Below are positions 45,575 to 56,900 of a stretch of DNA of 64,000 bases, one piece after another. The first letter of the stretch is position 1; the number at the start of each line of letters is the position of its first letter. A model generated the notes under the pieces. That model did no database searches and was not told where the DNA came from. It saw nothing but the letters and a program-made list of their open reading frames with translations. Source of the DNA: Anastrepha obliqua (lineage: Eukaryota; Arthropoda; Insecta; Diptera; Tephritidae); NCBI RefSeq assembly GCF_027943255.1, contig NC_072893.1, positions 41,686,001-41,750,000 of the forward strand, written 5' to 3'. Both the position numbers and the translations under genes were made by a program.

Positions 45575-47570
45575 TCTTTCATGCAGAGTTCTCATAGACC
45601 CAATATGGAAAAACATTTAAATTACGAAGCGCTCTAGATGGCGTATTAAGATAGATTCACTACAGAAGGGAGGGGCAATCCACAACATGAAACAAAATAT
45701 ATCGCCGAGACTACAGAGATTTCAAATTGATACCCAGACAACTAGAATGGGATGAGGGTATGGGGTCATAAAAACAAAGGGAACGTAGAGCAAAGTCAAT
45801 GAAAGCTTTTTGGATACATCCAACTCGAGTTATAAGACATGCATGTTAAGGTCTCCAGATGATGGATGCATATTCCACTTTAGAACGAACAAATGATGTG
45901 TAGAGCTCCTTGAGGGTATAGAAACTTATAAATTCTGTACTGTTGCGCTTTACCAACGGTTATAAAGCGTAATATTTCGAAAGTATATATTTAATGTGAC
46001 TAGTAAAGTTAGAGTTAGCGTCAACAACGATTCCTAAGTGCGATATTTCACCGATCACTGAAAACAATAAGAGATTAAATAAGATGTCTTCAAAGAAGAA
46101 AAATCCTTAGTGAATTTCGAGATATTAAAAAATAGTTAATATAAATTCTCGAAGTGTAAACAATTAAAAAGGTCTAAAATTTAGTTTGGAAAATTAATTC
46201 TATTCAATTCAAAGTAAAAAATGTGTGAAATAATACAAAATTAAGAATCAAATTACTTTTGCCTTGACTGTGTGGCCTTGAGACGGCCCAGAAACGAATT
46301 GCAAGCTGTCCGAATCTGACTTTCAGGTATTTTGTCCCCCTCGTGGACAATGGCTTTTTTCAGCGTCTCGAGACTGATGAATCTCTTAGTGCGGATCTTG
46401 CTCTCCAAACTGGCTCAAAGAGAATAATTTATGGGATTCGCGGCTGGATAATTTGGGAGCCATTCCGTGGACGTTATGAAGCTCGGAAAGCTGTTTTTTA
46501 GCCACTCTTGGCTCACTCGAGCTTAATGAGACGGTGCAGAGTCCTGTTGAAACGTCCGTGGTATACCACCGAAATGTTTGTCTGCCCACGGCTTTAAAGC
46601 AGTCTCCAGAATACTTTCCCGATAATATTGCGCATTTACCTTAACGCCAGGCTCGATGAATACGAAGCACCCATCTGCGGTGACAACGGCTCAAACCATT
46701 ACCTGTGGTGGGTGCTGCCTCCCGGTGACCAATCGATAACTCAAATTCTCGTATGAACGGTCGGTCAAATAAACCCCATCGTTTTGGGTGTTTACGAATT
46801 GCTCAGTGTTAAAAAATTTCTGGTCAGAAAACACAATATTCGGAAATTGGCCGCTTTCGGCTTCGGCCAAGCCAAGAAACTCCTTCGCTCTCTCAAGTCC
46901 TGGCTTGTTGCTGCTTTGGTGTGAAATCATCCGCCTTTTAGATCTTGTAAGGTTTGACGAGGAGCTGTCCAAAGTTGGTTACACTTCGAGTGCCAGGCCT
47001 TATAATTTTGGAGCATTTGTGAAACGGTTGTGTTCTTTTACAATAGAATAGATTTTAAGGTCGTCAGCGTAAAGTAAAAACTTGGCATATAAAAAGCAAG
47101 TTTTTATGTCATTGATAAACAAGGCAAATAGCAAAGGACCTAAAATATGATATTACCTAGTGGGACTCCAGACGGCACAATAAACGAATATGACTAATAA
47201 TTATTGCCAACAACAACCACACATCTACGATTGAAGAGCTGCAACTCTAACCAACGGAAAAAGAGGAAACGAAAGCCAAGGCATTTTTGAACAAGGATTG
47301 AATGCGAAACTCGGTCAAATGTCTTAAAGAAGGCCCTATATATGAAACCTTTATAAAAAGCTGATATGCAATCTTTTTGAGAAAATAGCCAAATTTGAAA
47401 CAGTCGATCTGCCACAGATGAAGCCCTCTTGGATGGCACAAATTAAGCTTTTGACTGCAAAAGACATCTTATCTTTTACATGCAACTTAAAGGTATTCGA
47501 ACGCTTGGAAATAAGTTCATAGTTGTTCACATCGCAATGGACCCTGAAAGTCACACTTTCTTCCATTTTT
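45575..47570 (-). pseudogene. Jockey-like LINE RT, interrupted by a DNA transposon
   Basis: From 47570 downward the minus strand reads QEGFICGRSTVSNLAIF, AFFKTFDRVSHSILVQKCL (first RT Asp motif), FRWLELQLFNRRCVVVVGNN, PSGVPLGN, GPLLFALFINDIKTC and FLLYADDLKIYSIVKEHN near 47050 (catalytic YADD intact). The sequence then gives way to transposase at 46999. It resumes near 46180 with NISKFTKDFSSLKTSYLI, HLGIVVDANSNFTSHIKYIL and SFVRSKVEYASIIWRPYHAC (about 45850), decaying to about 45575. Frameshifts are frequent. The endonuclease is missing. Confidence 0.75.
46200..46999 (-). mobile_element. Tc1/mariner insertion, third copy of the 35.8-kb family
   Basis: The right terminus reads GTTACACTTCGAGTGCCAGG followed by TA at 46997-46998. 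The left terminus is lost, since homology to the copy at 35833 begins near 46205 inside its 3' UTR. The minus-strand transposase is internally deleted. The N-terminus is gone, then DLRSKRRMISHQSSNKPGLE leads to FPNIVFSDQKFFNTEQFVNT (first Asp retained) and YLTDRSYENLSYRLVTGRQH. The later core has shifts (46386-46589). It sits inside the RT of the minus-strand LINE. Confidence 0.75.
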
Positions 47571-47700
47571 TTTTATTAATCTTACTTATTTATTGTCTCA
47601 CGTGGTGTAATATTTTATGGAAGTGAAGGAAAATAACAAAAACCAAACATGAAATGAAATTATTTTGTAATGAAAAAATGTTGGTAACTATTTTAGTGTT

Positions 47701-47890
47701 AGAAAATGGGCATTTTCTCCATCTCTCAAGCAATTTGTGAATATTTCGCCACACATAATCTACACCTTCTGAGCTAAGACAGTCATCGATTTTTTAGAAA
47801 ATGGGCATTTTCTCAATCTCACAAGCAATTTGTGAATATTTCGCCACACAAAATCTACACCTTCTGAGCTAAGCCAGTCATCGATTTTTT
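47701..47890. repeat. 95-bp tandem duplication
   Basis: Two adjacent units (47701-47795 and 47796-47890) of AGAAAATGGGCATTTTCTC through GCTAAG.CAGTCATCGATTTTT differ at only a few positions. Each unit starts with the short palindrome AGAAAATGGGCATTTTCT. It is non-coding and of unknown origin. Confidence 0.85.
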
Positions 47891-48999
47891 TTTTTCATAT
47901 TTTGATAAAAATGGTGATGTATTAAATGGTTGTCAGACGTATGCAGCTTAGTTTATTGCATAAGGCATATGGAGCCGAGCTAATTTAAAGACACCGATAG
48001 CATTTCGAACGGCCAAGTGGGTCATCCGATTTCAGACCAGCACTCACTCCCCCCTTGCATAAGGCTTCATACCCAAATTCATATCAAAAATGCAAAAAGA
48101 TTTCGACATTTCACTGTACTGGATGCTAAACTCGCATCGACATTCAGCTAAGTAATTGCGAGCCTAGCCAAATATCTTAGGAGCCACAAATCGCTATCGA
48201 AAAATAGAAAGTTTGAATCTTCTCCCCTTAAAGAGGCCATTTGAAATTTCCAATACCAGCAAAGTCAATTTAAATTCCAGCATCGTGCTGACAACTAAGG
48301 CAATTTCCTTTCAGCAACTTTAGCAAAAAAAAATTATACTTTTTTTCTTGCTTGAGTTGATGATGCCACACATTGCAAATGCTATTGGCGGTTTACCGCT
48401 CATCTTGTTGTTGCAGATGTTGTAACTGCGCTTGCTGCTGTTTTACTTGACTTCTTTTTGTTGCTGATTATTGTTGTTATTGTAGCTCTTCTTGTTGTAC
48501 GTGAAAATGATACTCAAGCGTACGACGTACTTGACTTGACTGCTGCAGTTCAGCCAGAGATAGCTGACGAAGTCGAGGGCAGCGACACAGTACGCGAGGT
48601 GAATGCAAAGCCACTGCATGCTGGGTGGCAGCCCCAACTAGCACATATTGTGTCTACTATATATACATTGTTGCACTCGCAAATGGAAATGCAGGTATGT
48701 ATGCTGTGGCTGTCAGCTCACCGCGCATAACTAGACGTATTTATTACACGTCGAGTTGACGAGACGAGACGACGATGATGACGTGATGGGTGGCAAGAAT
48801 TATTGTTGCTACATATGGATATTAACGAGTATGCGTTGACGAGGTGAGTTGCCTTATTTTCATTTTTAATGCTGTTAGCAACTTTGTGTTTTTAATTCAA
48901 GAACTCAAGAAGTTTATTGTAGCAAAACAGAACCTAGGCTGGGTGTTTTTACATACTTAGAGGAAATTTTGAAATTTAGGAAAATATAGAAATTTAGGC
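47891..48999. other. Spacer, no gene recognised
   Basis: AT-rich then TTG/GTT-rich spacer (48405-48490). The 90-residue frame at 48458-48730 starts in the TTG repeat and has no known domain. Confidence 0.5.
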
Positions 49000-49935
49000 T
49001 CCCGCACCACTGTAGTGTTCTCCAAGCGGAGGTATCCGCAATTAAGGAAGTGGTGGACTGGTTGCTTATTTCGGTAATTACCGTTAAGGAAGTAAGTATT
49101 TACACCGATAGGCAATCGGCAATTAGGGCCTTGGGCTCGCGCTTTGTGCGTTCGAGGTTGGTCGTGAGTGTCTGGCTTCTCTTTCGATTGCATCCGAATA
49201 CTTCGATATCAGACTCATTTGGGTTCCCGGTCACAGCGGCATAGAGGGAAACTGCTGGGCTGATGAGCTGGCTAGACAGCGAACTTTAGAGATGGGTTCG
49301 TCGCGAAATGAGAGAATTGGGGTTCCTCTTAGAACCTGTGGTCTGCTCCTGGAAAGATGGGCCTCGAGTCAACTCAGCGAGCGCTGGGCTAGTACGCAAA
49401 CGTGCAAGGTCGCGAGATTCTTCTGGCCATGGGTAGATCGGGGATGCTCGAGGGAACTCCTAAGGCTGACAAAGTTCCAGCCCTCGAATTTGGTGGGTAT
49501 CCTTATCGGACATTGTCCGTTAAGTGTTCATGCCGTGAGAGTTGGGATTGCCTCAAATCCGTTCTGCAGAAACTGTCTGGAGGACCAGGTGGAATCATCT
49601 CAACACCTTCTTCTCAGCTGCCCTGCTCTCATCTGACAAAGACTTAGACATCTGGGCTCTCACTTTTTCGCTACGCCTGCGGATATAGCCGGTGTAAACA
49701 TCATAAATTTGGTGAAGTTCATCAGTAGCTTGTTGCGGCTAACTACGAACGCAAATCAGCCATCGTCGGCGTCGTCGTAAAATGTATGGTCATCGTCGTC
49801 TCTAATCCCAAGGCTCCTTCTTCCTTCCTTTCTCCTTTCTCCTCTCCCATGTATGGCACCACAACGGACGAATTTTCAATATTTGTCTAAGTGTGCCCTT
49901 AGCTAGGGCAGCCATTTAACCAAACCTAACCTAGA
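49000..49935 (+). pseudogene. RNase H LINE, 3' portion and tail
   Basis: RNase H remnants begin VFQAEVSAIKEVVDWLLIS near 49018, then VSIYTDRQSAIRALGSRF near 49092. WVPGHSGI-like sequence (GFPVTAA frame-shifted) and ADELARQ lie near 49260. The C-terminus is open at 49292-49636: RWASTQTCKVARFFWPWVDR, LVGILIGHCPLSVHAVRVGI, then FCRNCLEDQVESSQHLLLSC PA-type Cys/His. It ends GCAGCCATTTAACCAAACCT then AACCTAG. A tail-only remnant of this family is at 24806-24865. Confidence 0.75.
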
Positions 49936-49989
49936 AATATCATATTAATTTGGATCATTCTTTCTTTCTACGAGTATTAGACAATGTTT

Positions 49990-50690
49990 TATTTCACGCT
50001 TTGTTCAACGAAATATATGCCCCTTTGAGTGGCGCACTCTAATCGCATTTTTACCAGAAGAACAATGTCCCATAATCATGGCTGCCAGTACGAAAATATC
50101 ACTTCTTGACCTTCTCAAGAGGTCTGCTGTTGTTGCATAGCCGTAGTTACTAGACCAGGATAAATACCTGCCCAGGCGTGGAGCTCCTTTGGACAGAGCA
50201 TCAATGTCGTCCATTGTGAATTCGTTCATCATCATTAGCACTACAGTCTTTTCCAGAGCATTGCTCTCACAATTACGGTTCTCCACTCCGATCGATCCTC
50301 TCCTACGCCTTTCCAGTTTGTGATCCCCATTTTCCGCAGGTCGGCTGTGACTTCGTCAGCCCAGCGTTTACTTGGTCTTCCTCGACTTTTCCGTCAAATT
50401 GGTTGTCTGTGGAACGCCATACTGGGAGCTCTCCCCTTGCGCATTCTGCACATGTGCCCCAGCCATCTGATTCGTAACTGAATCGACTTTTTGTAAAGCT
50501 TTGTGCCAAGAATGTTTTATTTGCCGCGCTTAATCGGTCATTTCTTACCACGGAAGTATCAAAATTCCTGCTGATGAAGAGACCTAAGTATTTCAGTTTG
50601 TAGACGCTCTGTATGCATTCACCATCGATTTCAATATATCTCGTTTTTTCTGTATTTATATGTAGACCCACTGAATTTTTCAATCACTTA
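49990..50690 (-). pseudogene. LINE RT C-terminal region (endonuclease-RT type)
   Basis: The minus strand reads GLHINTEKTRYIEIDGE, then VYKLKYLGLFISRNFDTSVV, NDRLSAANKTFLA. In a shifted frame it continues QLRIRWLGHMCRMRKG near 50460, KSRGRPSKRWADEVTADLRK and MGITNWKGVGEDRSEWRTVI. This is the thumb and C-terminal domain of an RTE/CR1-like LINE (..RLRWLGH..RM...RGRP..RW.D.V......W...A.DR..WR). The clade is uncertain and the 5' part is missing. Confidence 0.65.
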
Positions 50691-50764
50691 CATATTCGTT
50701 CATAGTTGATCCAAATCAACTCAAAATTTTCGGGATGCATATCTAATTCCTGAACCTGGACTTC

Positions 50765-51550
50765 GTCTAAGACATCTGCCTCCTCTCTAACAAACTCTCT
50801 GGCATGTAAGCGAAGGCGGACAGACTAGTCGCGCTGGCACGCACTGCCGAACTGGAAGTGAACATCGCCAAGACCAAGGTTATGGGAGTTAACCACAATA
50901 ACACAAGGCAAACTATATATTGATTGACGGATGCCCTGCGGAATTTGTCGAAAGCCTCTGCTACCCCGACTGAATCATCACGGCAGCAGATGACGATGTC
51001 AACTGCAGGCTAAACAAAGCAAGGGCGGTATCCGGGCGAATACATACAGTATGGGGGAGTTCGCAAATCTCCAGGCGAATATTCGGCTCACGCGTAAAGG
51101 CAGTATTGTTGTACAGAAGCGAAATATGGCTGGCTTCTAGCACCATCACACAGTTGCATTCGTCCAACTGCCTCCGCATCCTCTGCAGAATATTCTGGCC
51201 AAACACCATCAGTAATGACGAACTGTGGAGATTAATAAATTGGGAACCAATCCTTAGACAAATCAAACGCAGAAAGTGGATATGGCTATCACACGTTAAG
51301 AAAACCATCAGATAGCATCACGAGAATGGCACTGGACTGGAAGCCGTAAGGGAGCAGAGGTCGCGGTCGACCAAAAAACACTTGGAGAAGATCGATGTTG
51401 CGCGAACTAGCAGATGCCGACATCTCATGGGCGGTGCAAAAACAACAGCACAGAACCGTGTACGATGGAAGAGTCTTGTCGAGGCCCTATGCTCGCGAGA
51501 GGAGTGAACAAGAACAACAAAAAATCAAATTCCAGGTAAATTCAGCCATT
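50765..51550 (+). pseudogene. LINE RT fragment, WIGH/LRK type
   Basis: After a decayed catalytic box (DICLLSNKLSG) the frame gives AKADRLVALARTAELEVNIA, KTKVMGVN, then KARAV and LTRKGSIVVQKR. The open stretch 51106-51315 reads LYRSEIWLASSTITQLHSSN, CLRILCRIFWPNTISNDELW and RKWIWLSHVKK. It ends ENGTGLEAVREQRSRSTKKH, then QNRVRWKSLVEALCSREE. The same family is found at 14513-14734 (-). Stops and shifts are present. It lies head to head with the minus-strand LINE at 49990-50690. Confidence 0.65.
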
Positions 51551-51724
51551 CATTTAAATTTCAAAGCAATTCTCTCATAATGACTTCAAGTGAACAAAAC
51601 AGTGTCACTGCTTCACACTTTTTAACCCTCCGTTGGGCTCCCGGGTCTGGCCAGACTGTTTTTTTCTACATTGGACGTCAACTTAATATATTTTTATTAT
51701 AGTTAATGACTTGAGCTTCCCGTT

Positions 51725-52018
51725 TGCTTCCTAAAAATTAATTTGTTTCGAGAATTTGATGAGAGATTCGATTTTCAGGTCCGAGAGTACTGAAAGATTG
51801 TCAATTGTTGGAGAGCCTAGAAGAGCGAGTCGACTTCTGGCTAGACCGGGACAACTGCACAGCAAATGCTTGCTCGATGCTTCCTCATCCTCGTCCTCGC
51901 AGTATCTGCACAGGTCGTTTTGAGGAACCCAGAGCCGACGTGCATGAGTGCCCAAACGGCAGTGGCCTTAGTTCGTGTTTCGAAAGACTTATAAGGGTTT
52001 CTGTCTGTTTGACATCAA
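51725..52018 (-). pseudogene. LINE C-terminus abutting the (TTTTA)n array
   Basis: The minus strand reads SLSKHELR, then after a shift HCRLGTHARRLWVPQNDLCR, YCEDEDEEASSKHLLCSCPG and LARSRLALLGSPTIDNLSVL, ending with a stop at 51731-51733. This is the last Cys/His segment of an RNase H-type LINE. Its 5' side is cut exactly where the pentanucleotide array begins. Confidence 0.75.
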
Positions 52019-52020
52019 CT

Positions 52021-52487
52021 ATTTTATTTTATTTTATTTTTTTATTTTATTTTATTTTATTTTATTTTATTTTATTTTATTTTATTTTATTTTATTTTAT
52101 TTTATTTTATTTTATTTTATTTTATTTTATTTTATTTTATTTTATTTTATTTTATTTTATTTTATTTTATTTTATTTTATTTTATTTTATTTTATTTTAT
52201 TTTATTTTATTTTATTTTATTTTATTTTATTTTATTTTATTTTATTTTATTTTATTTTATTTTATTTTATTTTATTTTATTTTATTTTATTTTATTTTAT
52301 TTTATTTTATTTTATTTTATTTTATTTTATTTTATTTTATTTTATTTTATTTTATTTTATTTTATTTTATTTTATTTTATTTTATTTCATTTTATTTTAT
52401 TTTATTTTATTTTATTTTATTTTATTTTATTTTATTTTATTTTATTTCATTTTATTTAATTTAATTTAATTTTATTTTATTTTATTT
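52021..52487. repeat. (TTTTA)n microsatellite, left array
   Basis: About 465 bp of almost perfect TTTTA repeats, with a few variants (TTTCA, TTTAA near 52440-52470). Phe/Ile/Leu/Tyr open frames of up to 219 residues across it are artefacts of the repeat. Confidence 0.98.
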
Positions 52488-52960
52488 GAGCTTAATCCAT
52501 CTCGGCTATTGCCGGAGATTACACATCCCGGATAAAATTTTCAAGGGATTGTGCTCTAGTGGAGCGTAGTCCAAGTTCTACGCCCAGGCGATTGCTATTG
52601 CTAAAATATTTAAAAATCTACGAACTATTGCACATGTGTCCAGTATGGTCGACTTCTGCATGTCTTCTAAGAAGTGTTGGCAGTCGTACTTCTTCAAGTT
52701 TTTTATTAAATGCTTAGGTACTAATCCAGTGGACGATATAATTATTGGAATTATATTCTCTTCCCTCGCTTTGTACATCTGTTTCAGTTCTATGGCCAAA
52801 GCTGCATACTTCGATACTTGTGTGGAGTATGTGCTTTGGATGTTGCGATTAAGGGGCACCGCTATATCGATTACTTCGATCGTTTTATTTGTCTTGTCGA
52901 ACAAGATAATGTCAGGTTTGTTGGCAGCTGCTGTTTGATCTGTGGATATAAATCTACCCT
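52488..52960 (-). pseudogene. 3' end of a LINE with restriction-like-endonuclease-type C-terminus
   Basis: A 108-codon open stretch (52578-52904, minus) reads DKTNKTIEVIDIAVPLNRNI, VSKYAALAIELKQMYKAREE, NIIPIIISSTGLVPKHLIKN and MQKSTILDTCAIVRRFLNIL. The layout (V.VIDI..P, KY..L..EL....., V.PI.I...G..PK.L, QK...L.T..I.R..L) is that of the C-terminus of RLE-bearing LINEs (R4/Dong-like; PD-D/E-K nuclease end). Upstream coding sequence is absent (5'-truncated at about 52960). A 3' UTR of about 90 bp follows to 52488. Both ends run straight into TTTTA repeats, as if the copy had inserted into a pentanucleotide array. Confidence 0.7.
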
Positions 52961-53157
52961 ATTTTATTTTATCTATCTATCTTATTTTATTTTATTTTAT
53001 TTTATTTTATTTTATTTTATTTTATTTTATTTTATTTTATTTTATTTTATTTTATTTTATTTTATTTTATTTTATTTTATTTTATTTTATTTTATTTTAT
53101 TTTATTTTATTTTATTTTATTTTATTTTATTTTATTTTATTTTATATTATTTTATTT
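52961..53157. repeat. (TTTTA)n microsatellite, right array
   Basis: About 195 bp of TTTTA repeats, with a TCTATCTATC interruption at 52972-52981. It continues the left array on the far side of the LINE fragment. Confidence 0.97.
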
Positions 53158-55311
53158 GTTTACATTTTTATCAAAATGTCTTCCTTTTCTTTCTTCTTTT
53201 AAATTCAAAACATAAGAAATTTTGTTTATTCACCATCTAAGCCAATGCAACCATCAGCAGCCTTCTAAACACTTCACTTTCCAACGACGTGTGTATGTAT
53301 GTACAAGTATATGTGTAAGCACACAAGTATCGCTGACGGTGTCTTTGGTGGCATGCCAACTCTACTGCTGCTGATGCGTCTGCTGCCAATGCCTGAAGCT
53401 TATGTTTTCCTCATTTCTTCTCTCCGCTTTAAGGCACTCTCATTTTCCCATATTTATTTTTTTATTTCCATTTTGTATATTTTTTTTATACTCATAATAT
53501 TTTAAATTAACCTGTAGCTAAAATGCAATCACACAATCATCGTACTTGGCTAACCTGTGATCTCATTCCGACACACCCCACTCCAGCGTTCGCCGCTAGC
53601 GCCTCGTACCCTCACAACCGCACCCCACCTACATACATTTACCACTCATCAGCTGCGTTCGCTGGGCTGGCAGACTAGCTGTTAGCCTTGTGGCGTTTTT
53701 GCCGCATCTTCATTGAGTTGCTTACGTTGCAAGTTGCCAGTTCATTTTCTTGGCAACAACTTTGCCAAATGTTCCTGCTGCTGTTGCTGGATTCGTGACG
53801 CTGCTTTGGCTTCATGCCAATGCGCGGATGTATGTTCTCAGTCCTATATACACACATACATGTGTACATATGTAAGTATGCTTGGCACTTGCAGCAGGAT
53901 TATATGCATATGGCAAAGCAAAGAAGCCTTCAGGTGGTCCTGTAGTCGTCCGTTCTCATTGTTTTTGTTTCCCAAGCACATACCTATGCACCCATATGAG
54001 TAAGCATCAACATTGTCGTGTAGCTACCATGGGTGGTATCGTATGTTGCTGAGACTTTGATGCAGCCACTGCTGCTTCTGTGTGCTGCATTTGCGTTTTA
54101 TTGTTGTTCCCTGCAGGCAAAAGCTTCTTGTTTAACTAATTCGGTGCAACCAACTCTACTCGACATACCCCGTTCACTTTCAACCCGCTCCCTCACTCGC
54201 CCACTCGTCCTATGGCACTTCAGCAGTCTAATCTGCTTCACTGCAGCTGGGTAACCAAGCTTTATTTAATACCATTAGTGCCAGCTACAGTGCAGATATT
54301 TTTTTTTTTTGAATTTTTCCTTTTTTCTCTATTTTCTAATTTCTCAGATTTTTTTCCTATTATTTTATCAATCTTATTCTGCCATGTTCATTTAGTTTGG
54401 TAATTTAAGTGCATCATCAGCAAATTCTCGTTCTAGAATTTCGTTTTAAATTCTTTAGCTCATTGACTGAATTAGTAAATTAAATTGGTATGCACTTGAT
54501 GCATTGATTTGTCTAATTTATTGCTGTGAAGGAGTTGGCGTTCATGCTAAATTTTTCTTATTAAAAGAAACTCGAATTTCTCATAAAACGCAAACGAAGA
54601 AAAATTAATAAAATCAATTCAATTACTTAGCTTAAGCTCCACCTTGAAGAGGTTGTGATTTTAGCGGGAAGAATTTGTGTAAAAATAAAAATCAACTGCT
54701 GACTAATACCATAAGGCGAAAGTAAATAGAAGAAAATCTTGCGAACGATAACAGCCTTTCTTTAGTTGAAGAAACCTGTCAGGCAGCCAATATCGATCTC
54801 TAGTAGAAGAAGGGTCGAAGGTTATGTGACGCTCCAAACAGCTAAATATGAAGAAAATATAAAAAATTACTTTTATCTTTATTAGGGATTTTTGTTACTA
54901 TTTCGTTGTTCAATAAACCGATATCCATATACAAGACGCTACATACAACCAAATCCGAATTCTTCTGATCCGAAAATGATGAAAATTACATCAACTAGCT
55001 AATTTTATCTTCTACATACGGAATACGAAATAGCTTAACCCTCATCAGGCAACTGGCTTTGCCCGTTCAAAATATTTAAATGAGCAAATTATGAAATAAA
55101 ACCCATATAATAACAAACCTTTTCCTGTCTTCAAAAAAGGAATTATTTGCATAACAAAGCAAAAAAATGAGGAAAAGCAAAATGAGCAAAGTTAAAATTA
55201 GAAAAGAGATAAAAGGAAATAGAAGAAAATGAGATAAATGTAACAAAAATCGAAAAAGTTCACAAATTGTTTTTGAGCAGAATATAAACGAACATAAATA
55301 TGTTTAAGTAC
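53158..55311. other. Spacer, no gene recognised
   Basis: 2.1 kb of T-rich, CA/TG-rich spacer. Frames at 53299-53505, 53713-54003 and 54033-54254 are Leu/Cys/Ser-rich and unrecognised. No element ends were found. Confidence 0.5.
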
Positions 55312-56885
55312 AGCTGTCCGCAAAATAATAGGAGTGCCGGGTAGGAGAATATGCAATCTTAAATTTTCAATAAAAGAACGGTATTTATTTCACAATTTTT
55401 GGCACAAAATATAACATCTAAGCTGCATTTATCTTTCCGTAGTTCACATATTTCAATCAAACGTAAACAAAAATTGGAATTTCAATTTAAGTAAAGCAAA
55501 TTTAAAATTAGTTCCACATAAAAATAGGAGTAATTTTCTTAATACCAGATAATTTCCAACAAGCCCTCGCAGCTTTATGAAACGAAAAAACTCGAATATT
55601 TCCTTGAATACCCTCGGCTATTCAGCACGGCATCACATCTTAGTGTCATAGAAGCTTGGCATGCTGACAATATTTTAATGATATTCGTTTCCACGCCTAT
55701 TTTAATTCTTCTTCTTCTTAATTTACGCGATTTTGACCGAGCTTAACAAAGTGCGCCAATCGTTTCTATTTTGTGCTAACCGGCGTCAGTTGACATACCA
55801 AGAGAAGTCAAATACTTCTACGCCGGATTTTTCCAACGCAGTGGAGGCCTTCCTCTTCCCCTGCTACTACCAGCTGGTGCCGCATCGCATACTTCGTATC
55901 TTTTCTTACGTTATACCCAGCCAACGAAGCCGCTGGCTCTATGTCATCGTAAATCTCCCACAGCTCATTATTCTCTCGCCTGCGATACTCGCCATCGCTA
56001 ACGTGCCTCTTCTACTACTTTTCATAAATCCCTCAAAATGGACGGTTTCAGTTTGTAAACAACTTTTTTCTCGATGTCGCTTCACAAGTTATCTATGAGT
56101 TTAAGGTCGGGAAGACTGAGCAGGCAAATGCATCACCTCAACTCCATTGACCATAAACTATTCTTTTGCGGCATGTTTAAGATTATTATCCAGCTGGTAT
56201 ACTCATTTGAGTAGCATATTCCTTGTGGCACCGTTACCTCGTTGTGGGATATCATTAGCTCATTTAATATTTTCACAAATGTACTTTGAGCGATGATGCC
56301 TTGAATCAAATAAATTGGGCCTACTCCGCTATATGAAAACCTTCCATAACTTTAGCGCCGCCACGTTTAACCATTTTTTGTGGTGAATCGGGGATTATAT
56401 TCCGTATTGTGTGAGCGCTGAAAATACTTTCTGGAGCCTGTACTATCAAACAACTCGATTTTTCTTTCATCTGACCACAATATATTTCGCCATTTATTCA
56501 CGGGCCAGGACACGTGCGCTCTCCCAAACTCTACGCGGGCTTTCACGTATTTCCTTGAAAGCAGCGCTACTTTTCGTGGACTTCTCGCCAATAATTTATG
56601 TTGCCGCAAAAAACTATGCGCAGTTTCGGCACTAGTTGGCAAACTAAGATCGTCGCGAATGACCCTGGTTGATGGAAATGGATTACTTTTCCGGTAACTT
56701 ATTTTATTGCAATTGTCTTTAGTAGATATTTTGTGCTTTCGTCCGCGACTTTAATGCTTACTTTTATAATTCGAGGTATTTTTATTTTATCCAAAATTTT
56801 ATTAAAATTTTCGTGAATTTCATTTTTCCATAAAATTGTCTTCTCATTCAGAATTGAAAAATTAAGTACGGAGTTATATAGCCTA
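55312..56885 (-). mobile_element. Tc1-like element containing RTE sequence
   Basis: The 3' terminus reads ACAGCTGTCCGCAAAATAAT then AGGAGTGC (55312-55340). On the minus strand the C-terminus of a Tc1-like transposase is readable at 55570-55640 (SMTLRCDAVLNSRGYSRKYS). RTE-like LINE sequence then occupies 55706-56030. The transposase continues upstream: SPDLKLIDNL (third acidic position, usual NPIEN) near 56120, YSGVGPIYLIQGIIAQSTFV near 56310, and the open piece 56367-56642 with KVALLSRKYVKARVEFGRAH and RNILWSDERKIELFDSTGSR (first Asp). The N-terminus decays towards 56885. The 5' terminus was not found. A complete mariner starts 16 bp further on. Confidence 0.75.
55706..56030 (-). pseudogene. 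RTE-like LINE 3' segment inside the Tc1-like element
   Basis: Homologous to 13476-13790 and 17655-17840 (plus-strand cores CTAACCGGCG.CAGTTGA, CAGCTGGT, CATCGTAAATCTCCCACAGC). It splits the C-terminus of the Tc1-like transposase, so it inserted after that element. Confidence 0.65.
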
Positions 56886-56900
56886 TTAAATTATAATATA

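Noticed and set aside
47701..47890. CRISPR-like or satellite array
   Set aside because: There are only two units, with no spacers, in an animal genome. It is a simple tandem duplication.
51805..52469. Open frames of 219 and 164 residues (Phe-Ile-Leu-Tyr repeats)
   Set aside because: They are translations of the (TTTTA)n array, which has no stop in some frames. There is no protein signature.
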